Positions 1 through 6,221 of a stretch of 6,221 nt of DNA are shown here, piece by piece. The stretch is from the NCBI GenBank assembly GCA_021796135.1, contig JAJYOQ010000250.1, forward strand, positions 1 through 6,221. Reading direction: 5' to 3'. The stretch's first letter is position 1. The number at the start of each line of letters is the position of its first letter. Origin of the DNA: Bacteroidota bacterium. Lineage in GTDB: Bacteria; Bacteroidota; Ignavibacteria; Ignavibacteriales; Ignavibacteriaceae. The translations under genes and the position numbers were made by a program. A model generated the notes under the pieces. That model was not told the origin of the DNA. It was given only the letters and a program-made list of their open reading frames with translations, and did not search any database.

Positions 1-2
1 AA

Positions 3-35
3 CTTTTTGATGCCGTAGCAAAGGATATAAAATGA
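3..35 (+). CDS. 3' end of an unidentified upstream gene (partial)
   Basis: An open frame enters from the left edge and reads LFDAVAKDIK before a TGA at 33-35. The TGA overlaps the rfaE2 start codon in an ATGA arrangement, which is typical of translationally coupled genes in an operon. Only ten residues are visible, too few to identify a family. A heptose-pathway gene such as the RfaE1 kinase would be a sensible neighbour, but that is a guess from context. The other two forward frames meet stops early (TGA at 8-10, TAG at 16-18), so this is the only frame that could be the end of a coupled gene. Confidence 0.4.
   Translation, partial: LFDAVAKDIK
21..26 (+). promoter_or_regulatory. Shine-Dalgarno-like site for rfaE2
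   Basis: AAGGAT lies five bases before the ATG at 32, a good match and spacing for a ribosome binding site. It sits inside the last codons of the upstream frame, fitting coupled translation, and supports the choice of start at 32. Confidence 0.5.
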
Positions 36-511
36 ATTTAGTTAAAACACTTGATGAATTAATATCCCTTAGAAGAAAATTTAAAAAAGAAAACAAAAAA
101 GTAGTTTTTACAAACGGTGTATTTGATCTGATTCATGGCGGACATGTAGATTATCTTTTAAAAGCTAAAGCGCTGGGAGATGTTCTATTTGTCGGCATAA
201 ATAGCGATGCTTCAGTTAAAAGAATTAAAGGTGACAAAAGACCGATTCTGCTTGAAAATGAGCGTGCATTTGTCATCTCAAATTTAAAACCTGTCGATTT
301 TGTCACTATATTTGAAGAAGATACACCAGCCAAACTAATTGAAAACCTAATACCTGATATTTTGGTAAAGGGAGCAGACTGGTCTCTTGATAAAATAATC
401 GGAAGGGAAGTTGTAGAATCGAACGGCGGTGTAGTTAAGGCGATTGAATTTGTGAATGATTCATCTACATCAAAAATTATTCAGAAGATTTTGCAAAAGT
501 ATAGTAGTTAA
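32..511 (+). CDS. rfaE2: D-glycero-beta-D-manno-heptose 1-phosphate adenylyltransferase (RfaE domain II type)
   Basis: This cytoplasmic enzyme transfers AMP from ATP to heptose 1-phosphate, giving ADP-heptose for the LPS inner core. The 159-residue length fits stand-alone RfaE2 proteins, as opposed to the fused kinase-adenylyltransferase HldE of enterobacteria. The cytidylyltransferase-like nucleotide-binding signature is clear: FTNGVFDLIHGGH at residues 26-38, with the catalytic HxGH as H35-G-G-H38. Further family marks are VGINSDASVKRIKG (54-67) followed by RP at 70-71, EDTP at 96-99, PDILVKGADW (108-117), IIGREVVESNGG (122-133) and a C-terminal SSTSKII (144-150) before a short helix. All key motifs are present, so the gene looks intact. 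The start at 32 has a good Shine-Dalgarno match and overlaps the stop of an upstream gene, suggesting it is internal to an operon. A glycerol-3-phosphate cytidylyltransferase is the main alternative, but the GADW and NGG-to-STS tail favour RfaE2. Confidence 0.93.
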   Translation: MNLVKTLDELISLRRKFKKENKKVVFTNGVFDLIHGGHVDYLLKAKALGDVLFVGINSDASVKRIKGDKRPILLENERAFVISNLKPVDFVTIFEEDTPAKLIENLIPDILVKGADWSLDKIIGREVVESNGGVVKAIEFVNDSSTSKIIQKILQKYSS

Positions 512-583
512 TGCATTTTATCTTGATAGAATATTATATTAATTGATGTGTATTTCAATGCAAAAACATAAGAACCGGATTTA
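512..583 (+). other. Short rfaE2-tamB intergenic gap
   Basis: These 72 AT-rich bases hold no clear gene, terminator or promoter. A 6-bp inverted pair (TGCATT at 512-517, AATGCA at 557-562) encloses a 39-base loop and is too weak to call a terminator. No strong Shine-Dalgarno motif precedes the tamB ATG, as is common in Bacteroidota-like genomes. The absence of a terminator is consistent with read-through from rfaE2 into tamB. Confidence 0.5.
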
Positions 584-3500
584 ATGGCTGAAAAAGAAAA
601 AATAAAGAAAAAACGATCTCTTTTTCGAAAAATTGTAAATTTCTTTTTATACTCAGGAATTGTACTACTTACAATCTTCTTCGTATTCCTCGGAATAAGT
701 CAAACTTCCACATTTCGTGAATATTTAAGATCGACCGTTGTTAAATTGGCAAATAAAAGTCTAAACGGTCATATAAGTATCGGCAAGATAGACGGAACAA
801 TTTTTTCTTCGCTTTATATTCGGAATGCTGTTGTAAATATGGGTCCGGATACATTATTAAATTCAGAAACTATTGGTTTAGAATTCAGCCCGCTTCAAAT
901 TTTAGTAAAAAGAATTTATGTGAGAAATATTGAAATCAAAAACACAAAAATTGGTTTTATTTCTGACAGTCTCGGTAAATTAAATATATCAAAATTATTT
1001 CCTTCAAAACCGCCTGATACTACACATTCAAAATTTCCATTCAAGATAGTAGTAGCAAATTTGTCTTTAGATAATGTCGGCTTTACACTTCAAAAGTATA
1101 ACAAAGTCGGCAGCAAGGAGAATTATGATGCATTAAATATGGATGATTTTAGAATAAAAGACCTCATTCTATCATTAAGCGGTCAAGCTGATATAGCCAA
1201 TAATTACTTTGAAGCTAATATCAAGCGGCTATCATTTTCTCCGAATCTTAAAAAATTTAACTTATTGAATTTTTCAAGTAAATTTTTTGTGAGTGAAAAA
1301 GGAGTTTGGATTGACAACTTTAAAATCATTACCGGTAATTCAAAGTTGAATTTATTTGCAAAAGTTGATAATATAAATATCTTTGATACGTTAACAACAG
1401 CGAAATTAGAAAAAGCTACACTGGATGTGAAGCTTAATGCCGATAAATTTAATTTTGATGACTTGTCTTCTTTCGTCCCATCGACAAATATTCTGAAAGG
1501 TGCGATTGATGTTGATTTGGCTGCGACAGGAAATTTAAAAACATTGAATCTTAACTTGTTGAAAGTTAATTATCTAAATACTCATTTGGAGGTAAAAGGG
1601 AACATTCGGGAAATTTTGGAACCGAAAGAAACTTATATTGATGCTTCTTTTTCTAAATCAATAATTGATGCCTCAAACATAAACAAACTTATTCCATCCG
1701 CGAATGCCGGATCTTTAGCCGGGATAATAAAAATTGACACTTTAAATTATAGGGGCAATCCTCAGAACTTCAATACTTCTTTATTTGCCAGAAATGATAA
1801 AGGCAGCCTTGATTTAAAAGCAGCACTTGATTTTAGAAGTAAAAATCCGGGATATAAAGTTTCTTTCGAGTCTAATAATTTTGATATTGGAAAGCTTACC
1901 GGACTACCTATTGTTTTAACTTCAAAAGGTTCTATAACCGGAAGCGGATTTCAGCCTGAAAATATGAACTCTGAAATTACTATTTATGGGGGAGGATCGA
2001 TAATATACGGAAATAAATTTGATTCACTGAGAATTTCTGCAATAGCCGGCAATAAAAAAATTAATTTTGCTTTTAATGCGTTATCCGATACAACACAAGC
2101 CTCATTTAAGGGATTATTAGATTTTGCTCAAAAAGGAAATCCGGCATATACTCTCAACGGTTTTATGAAAAATTTAAATTTAGAAAAATTTATTAATGAT
2201 TCTTCATTGCAAAGCAATTTAAATTTTAATATTGATGCTAGCGGCAATAGTTTCGATCTGGACAAAACAAATCTTTATGCATCAATGGAATTAAATAATT
2301 CAATATATAACGGAATAACACTAAATCATGTTCGGGCAATAGCAGATATCCGAAGTAATGATAACGGCAATAGAGTTATTAATTTAATTTCTGATATTGC
2401 AGATATTACCCTGCAAGGTAATTTTTCTGTTAAGCAAACTATAAAAATGATGAGTGATGAGTCAGCTCTAATCAGTAAAGACATTAATTATAAGTATAAT
2501 GAAATTTTCCAACCGCAGAATAATTTTAATAAACAAGTTCAAACCGGTATTAGCATACCCATAAATAACAATTCTGTTCAGAATACTTATAGCAATTCGG
2601 ACATAAATTATCAAATAGAATTTAAGAATTTCGATCTTATTTCTTCGTTTCTTAAAAATATTCATTTAAGTGTCAGCGGTAGTCTAGGCGGAGAAATTAA
2701 GAATAATTCAGATACATTAAGTATATCGTTAAACTCTTCATTTGATTATATAAAATTCTGGAATGATCAAAATGTTTTTTTCACAACGGGACTGAATTTT
2801 AACACAACTATAAATAATAGACTAAATGCCCAATCCCTTCGTGATATAAATATTGCTTTAAATACTAATGCAGACAGAATCTTTGCCGGCACAAATATTA
2901 ATAAATTTAAATTTGCTTTAAATTTATTTAATGATAGTGCCGGTGTTAATCTATCGGCTAAAGTCAATGATAGCATTGATGTCAATTTAGATGGGAATAT
3001 GTATTTATTGGGAAATATACTACAATCAGATATTAACAATTTGAAAATGACTTACAATCAGTTCAATTTACAAAATAAGAAAAAGATGACTATTGAATAT
3101 TCACAGGACAGGATTGATGTAAAGGATTTCAAGTTATTTAGGAATAATTCTTTTGTTGATGTTGAAGGATATTTATCACGTACCGGTAATCAAAGTCTAA
3201 ATATTGCAGTTTCAAATTTAAGCGGTTTTGATTTTGGTACAAATTTCCTGGGGTTAAACCCAAGTAATGATATAGATGCTAATTTAAATCTTAAAGCTGA
3301 AATAAACGGGAATTATTTTCAGCCGACTATTAATTTAAATTTTGAAGCTGACACCGTATCTTTTAAAGATCAGGTTTTTGGCACGCTGGTAAGTAAATTT
3401 CACTATTCCGATCAGACATTATCTTTAAATATTAATTTTTTAGATTCCACTTTGAGTAAATCAAACTCAGAATTACAATTAACAGGTGAAATACCAATTG

Positions 3501-5080
3501 ACCTGGCATTTATCGGAGCAGGTGAGAGGCTAATAAATTCCCGCCCCTTAAATGTTCAATTATCTGCAAAAAGTTTTAATTTATCTGCATTAGGTAATAG
3601 TCTCCCATCAATAAATAAATTGAAAGGAACATTAAATTCAAGCCTGACTGTTGCAGGAACTTATGCAAAACCTATAATCAATGGTCTATTAGAAGTAAAC
3701 AATGCCGACTTTATTGTTGATGCCAATAATCTTGAATATAATGCAGGGATTAAAGTATCAATAGATAATAAATCGCTTTCTCTTGACAGCTTGCTTATAG
3801 CAAATAGTTCGCAGACCAAAGAAGGCGGAATAATTCGAGGCAGCGGGAAAGCAATTCTTGAAAATTTAAATATTATTTCCTCACAGTTTAATATAAACGG
3901 AGACCTAAAAGTTTTAAGTAATGAAAGCCGTTATGCCAGTCCTGCGGTATATGGTGATCTTGTCATTGCGACAAACGGCGATGTCGAATTTACTGCTAAT
4001 TCAAAAGGTGAATATTTGCATGCCCCGATTATAATTAAAAATGCAAATTTGACCTTTCCACCTGTGCAGGAAGCATATCAAAATTCATCGAGTAATTTTA
4101 TTTATAGATTTGCTTTTGACAGTGTTAAAGAAAAGAAAAATCAAAGTGATGTGGAAAGTTTAATTAGACTTGCACAAAAAAGAAGTCAACTAAACAAATC
4201 CAAAGCTTTAAAAAAGAGTACTTTCGATTATTCAATTGATGTCAGCGTTCAAAAAGAAGCTACTTTGAAGTTTGTAATTTCAAAAGAATTAGATCAAAAT
4301 TTGACAGCTTTATTAAAAGGCGATTTCCAATATCAAATGATAAGCGGAAGGTCTAATGCACAAGGAGAATTAACTTTACTTGATGGTTCTACAATGGAGT
4401 TTCTTAAAACCTTTGATGCCGGCGGGACAATTAGATTTGAAAGCGAGCTTAGCAATCCTTATTTAAATGTGGTTGCTACATACAAAAATGATTATACTCC
4501 GCCAACAGGAGATAATAAAGTTGAACCGGTTGCTATAAAAATCAGGTTAAAGGGTCCATTAAAAGATTTATCAAAAAGTTTTTTAAGTGACCCAAATAAT
4601 ATTTCTGTATATGTTGGTGCTGATAATATAAATAATAATGTTGCGGATCAGACCAAAGATGAAAACGATGCGTTAATGTTTATATTGCAGGGGCAATTTG
4701 CAGCAGATTTGACCGCCCAGCAGCAGTCGTCAGCAATAAAACAGGCAGGATTAGTTACCGGGGCAGCTACATCAATAGCAGGATCAATGCTCGGCGGATT
4801 TTTAAACCGCTACCTTGGAGATTATGTAAAAGGCGTAGAATTAAGAAGCGTTGGGTCAACGACTCAATTTAACCTGGTAGGAAAATTAAAGGACTTTAAA
4901 TATACAATCGGCGGTTCAACGGATGTATTTCAAGATTTAAGTCAGGCAAATATTAAAATAGAATATCCGATCTATAAAAGTCTGATATTAAGATTAGAGC
5001 GTAAGCAGGCAATAACACAAACTACAATTTCAAATGAAATGGTAAATGAATTAGGTCTACAATATAAATTTGAGTTTTAA
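584..5080 (+). CDS. tamB: TamB-family inner-membrane-anchored translocation/assembly protein (C-terminal DUF490 domain)
   Basis: This is a giant AsmA/TamB-type envelope protein of 1498 residues. Family members are anchored in the inner membrane, cross the periplasm as a long hydrophobic beta-groove, and serve outer-membrane protein assembly (with a TamA/BamA-like partner) or phospholipid transport. A basic N-terminus (KIKKKRSLFRK, 6-16) precedes one hydrophobic segment at about 17-39, giving an uncleaved anchor. TFREYLRSTVVKLANKSLNG and a GHISIGKIDGTIFSSLYIRN-like stretch follow (43-81), the usual AsmA/TamB start. The middle is continuous beta-rich sequence with recurring G-x-x-P/L-x-I-x-L units, for example near residues 315, 909 and 1025. 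The C-terminal domain shows GGTIRFES (1280-1287), SNPYLNV, DENDALMFILQGQF (1359-1372), a Gly/Ala-rich helix (1384-1407) and a beta-strand ending YKFEF. Two unlike insertions stand out: an Asn/Gln-rich stretch (643-677) and a Lys/Arg-rich helical stretch (1182-1211). The frame has a stop at 569-571, so the ATG at 584 is the first available start. No TamA-like partner lies in the window. Family assignment is firm; the cargo is unknown. Confidence 0.88.
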   Translation: MAEKEKIKKKRSLFRKIVNFFLYSGIVLLTIFFVFLGISQTSTFREYLRSTVVKLANKSLNGHISIGKIDGTIFSSLYIRNAVVNMGPDTLLNSETIGLEFSPLQILVKRIYVRNIEIKNTKIGFISDSLGKLNISKLFPSKPPDTTHSKFPFKIVVANLSLDNVGFTLQKYNKVGSKENYDALNMDDFRIKDLILSLSGQADIANNYFEANIKRLSFSPNLKKFNLLNFSSKFFVSEKGVWIDNFKIITGNSKLNLFAKVDNINIFDTLTTAKLEKATLDVKLNADKFNFDDLSSFVPSTNILKGAIDVDLAATGNLKTLNLNLLKVNYLNTHLEVKGNIREILEPKETYIDASFSKSIIDASNINKLIPSANAGSLAGIIKIDTLNYRGNPQNFNTSLFARNDKGSLDLKAALDFRSKNPGYKVSFESNNFDIGKLTGLPIVLTSKGSITGSGFQPENMNSEITIYGGGSIIYGNKFDSLRISAIAGNKKINFAFNALSDTTQASFKGLLDFAQKGNPAYTLNGFMKNLNLEKFINDSSLQSNLNFNIDASGNSFDLDKTNLYASMELNNSIYNGITLNHVRAIADIRSNDNGNRVINLISDIADITLQGNFSVKQTIKMMSDESALISKDINYKYNEIFQPQNNFNKQVQTGISIPINNNSVQNTYSNSDINYQIEFKNFDLISSFLKNIHLSVSGSLGGEIKNNSDTLSISLNSSFDYIKFWNDQNVFFTTGLNFNTTINNRLNAQSLRDINIALNTNADRIFAGTNINKFKFALNLFNDSAGVNLSAKVNDSIDVNLDGNMYLLGNILQSDINNLKMTYNQFNLQNKKKMTIEYSQDRIDVKDFKLFRNNSFVDVEGYLSRTGNQSLNIAVSNLSGFDFGTNFLGLNPSNDIDANLNLKAEINGNYFQPTINLNFEADTVSFKDQVFGTLVSKFHYSDQTLSLNINFLDSTLSKSNSELQLTGEIPIDLAFIGAGERLINSRPLNVQLSAKSFNLSALGNSLPSINKLKGTLNSSLTVAGTYAKPIINGLLEVNNADFIVDANNLEYNAGIKVSIDNKSLSLDSLLIANSSQTKEGGIIRGSGKAILENLNIISSQFNINGDLKVLSNESRYASPAVYGDLVIATNGDVEFTANSKGEYLHAPIIIKNANLTFPPVQEAYQNSSSNFIYRFAFDSVKEKKNQSDVESLIRLAQKRSQLNKSKALKKSTFDYSIDVSVQKEATLKFVISKELDQNLTALLKGDFQYQMISGRSNAQGELTLLDGSTMEFLKTFDAGGTIRFESELSNPYLNVVATYKNDYTPPTGDNKVEPVAIKIRLKGPLKDLSKSFLSDPNNISVYVGADNINNNVADQTKDENDALMFILQGQFAADLTAQQQSSAIKQAGLVTGAATSIAGSMLGGFLNRYLGDYVKGVELRSVGSTTQFNLVGKLKDFKYTIGGSTDVFQDLSQANIKIEYPIYKSLILRLERKQAITQTTISNEMVNELGLQYKFEF

Positions 5081-6123
5081 TGAAAAAGAAAATTATATCA
5101 TTCTTTAAAAGAAATCCCGGAAAAGATTTTAAAAGCAAAGAAATTGCAAAAAGTCTAAATATAAGTTCCGATCACGAATATGAAGCAATGAAATCCGCTC
5201 TTTATGATCTTTCAAAAGAAGGACTAATCACAAAACAAGGCAAGCGTTATGGTATTAATAAATTACCATCTTCAAATACACTTACAGGTATATTGCAAGT
5301 AGTTGAGGCAGGATTTGGCTTCGTAGTAATTAAAAATTCTACATTTGGTGACGTATTTATATCCTCGAGAAATTTAGGAAATGCTTTTAACGGTGATACA
5401 GTTGAAGTCTCTCTTTTCGCAAATAAAAGGGGAAAAAATGTCGAAGGACAGATTATAAATGTAATTAAGCGATCCAGAGAAGAAATTGTCGGCACTCTTC
5501 AGAAATCAAAATCATTTTATTTTGTAAAACCGGACGATAATTTATTTTATAAAGATATTTACATTGATCCTGAATATCTTAACGGCGCTATAGTCGGTGA
5601 AAAGGTTATTGCCGGAAAGATTAACTGGGGCTCTGCAATGCAGAATCCTGAAGGTAAAATAATAGAAGTCTTAGGAAAAGCCGGGACTCTTGATGCAGAT
5701 TTAATTTCAATTGCCAGGGAGTTTGCGCTTCCATATAAATTTTCAAAAAAAGTGCTTGATGAGGCAGAAGCAGTAAATGACAAAATATCTCCCGTTGAAT
5801 TAAAAAAACGAATTGATTACCGAAATAAAATAGTTTTTACAATAGATCCCGCTGATGCTAAAGATTTTGATGATGCTCTTTCAATCGAAGAAACAGAAGA
5901 AGGTAATCTTTCTATCGGAATACATATAGCCGATGTCAGTCATTTTGTTGTCTTAAATTCAGCGATAGATCAAACTGCATCCGAAAGGGGAAACAGTGTC
6001 TATCTTGTAGGAAAAGTAATTCCTATGCTGCCTGAAAAACTTTCTAATAATATATGTTCTTTAGTCCCGAATGAGGAGCGACTTACATATTCAGTTATAG
6101 CTGAATTTAAGACAACAAAATGA
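5080..6123 (+). CDS. rnr: Ribonuclease R, 5' part only; 3' end replaced by fold-back sequence
   Basis: RNase R is a processive 3'-5' hydrolytic exoribonuclease that degrades structured RNA in the cytoplasm. Domains in order: a winged-helix N-terminus (about 1-60), a first cold-shock/OB domain (about 68-125, [14 protein letters not shown] then DVFI), a second OB domain (about 135-200), and the start of the RNB catalytic domain from about 240. The metal-binding motif [13 protein letters not shown] gives D256, D262, D264 and D265, with the same spacing as E. coli RNase R D272/D278/D280/D281. [11 protein letters not shown] (280-290), [22 protein letters not shown] (302-323) and [16 protein letters not shown] (328-343) are canonical. 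Family members usually run to about 700-800 residues, so the rest of RNB and the S1 domain are missing. From 6100 onward the DNA is the exact reverse complement of 5842-5963, so KTTK and the TGA at 6121-6123 are antisense products. Genuine coding sequence ends between 6099 and about 6108. The start shares one base with the tamB stop (TAATG), implying translational coupling. RNase II is less likely given the winged-helix domain. Confidence 0.88.
   Translation: MKKKIISFFKRNPGKDFKSKEIAKSLNISSDHEYEAMKSALYDLSKEGLITKQGKRYGINKLPSSNTLTGILQVVEAGFGFVVIKNSTFGDVFISSRNLGNAFNGDTVEVSLFANKRGKNVEGQIINVIKRSREEIVGTLQKSKSFYFVKPDDNLFYKDIYIDPEYLNGAIVGEKVIAGKINWGSAMQNPEGKIIEVLGKAGTLDADLISIAREFALPYKFSKKVLDEAEAVNDKISPVELKKRIDYRNKIVFTIDPADAKDFDDALSIEETEEGNLSIGIHIADVSHFVVLNSAIDQTASERGNSVYLVGKVIPMLPEKLSNNICSLVPNEERLTYSVIAEFKTTK
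5842..5963 (+). repeat. Left arm of a perfect 122-bp inverted repeat (inside rnr)
   Basis: This arm is the native copy. It encodes RNase R residues I255 to S294 plus two bases of the next codon, including the four metal-binding aspartates and the [11 protein letters not shown] motif. Each base from 5842 to 5963 pairs with its partner so that the two coordinates sum to 12063. Pairing fails at 5964 (G) against 6099 (A). Confidence 0.97.
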
Positions 6124-6221
6124 CTGACATCGGCTATATGTATTCCGATAGAAAGATTACCTTCTTCTGTTTCTTCGATTGAAAGAGCATCATCAAAATC
6201 TTTAGCATCAGCGGGATCTAT
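6100..6221 (-). repeat. Right arm of the 122-bp inverted repeat; antisense rnr fragment at the window end
   Basis: This stretch is the exact reverse complement of 5842-5963, and the match runs right to the last base of the window. Read on the - strand it encodes RNase R residues 255-294 in frame with no stop and no change. It is separated from the left arm by a 136-bp spacer (5964-6099). Bases 6124-6221 carry no other gene. The perfect identity, the location inside a conserved gene and the run to the very end of the sequence point to a fold-back chimera or assembly error, not a real duplication. Confidence 0.95.

Noticed and set aside
151..333. Minus-strand open frame of 60 residues opposite rfaE2
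   Set aside because: It is antisense to the conserved adenylyltransferase gene and encodes nothing recognisable.
512..562. TGCATT/AATGCA inverted pair as a terminator, and TTGATA at 523-528 as a -35 box
   Set aside because: The stem is six bases around a 39-base loop with no T-run after it. No -10 element lies at proper spacing from TTGATA; nearby TATTAT and TATATT are too close, and such strings are expected by chance in AT-rich DNA.
2468..3039. Minus-strand open frames of 65 and 90 residues opposite tamB
   Set aside because: They lie wholly inside the long, well-supported tamB frame, show no recognisable motifs and have the hydrophobic Ile/Leu composition expected of antisense reading of AT-rich DNA.
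5247..5783. Two minus-strand open frames opposite rnr
   Set aside because: They are shadows of the RNase R OB domains; the + strand protein matches its family throughout.
5842..6221. Giant hairpin read as a terminator, regulatory RNA or transposon-end inverted repeat
   Set aside because: The arms are coding sequence for the RNase R active site, there is no U-tract, transposase or target duplication, and the repeat runs off the window end, which fits a fold-back artefact better.

Overview
The window reads as part of a chromosome from an AT-rich (roughly 30% GC by eye) Gram-negative bacterium. It holds three co-directional genes on the + strand: rfaE2 (ADP-heptose synthesis for LPS core), a large tamB-type envelope gene, and the 5' part of rnr (RNase R). 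The protein style is AT-driven and rich in Lys, Asn and Ile. Combined with a very long, divergent TamB ending in a Phe-terminated beta-strand, it suggests the Bacteroidota/Chlorobiota/Ignavibacteria group. This placement is an inference from style and gene content, not a proven assignment.

Layout: positions 1-35 carry the last codons of an unidentified upstream gene whose TGA overlaps the rfaE2 ATG. rfaE2 occupies 32-511. A 72-bp gap (512-583) holds no convincing promoter or terminator. tamB occupies 584-5080 (1498 aa), and its TAA shares one base with the ATG of rnr at 5080. This spacing suggests one transcription unit with translational coupling at both overlaps. Two of the three genes concern the outer membrane: RfaE2 supplies activated heptose for LPS, and TamB-family proteins span the periplasm and serve outer-membrane protein or lipid traffic. 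RNase R is a general 3'-5' exoribonuclease and looks like an operon passenger.

The most notable feature is at the right end. Bases 6100-6221 are an exact reverse complement of 5842-5963 (122 bp, no mismatches), with a 136-bp spacer. The sequence therefore turns back on itself inside the conserved catalytic domain of rnr and runs to the window end. The rnr reading frame is closed by a TGA at 6121-6123 that lies in antisense sequence, so the apparent 347-aa protein is not a natural short RNase R. The simplest explanation is a fold-back chimera or assembly artefact at a contig end. No new biological system, mobile element, CRISPR array or RNA gene could be supported.
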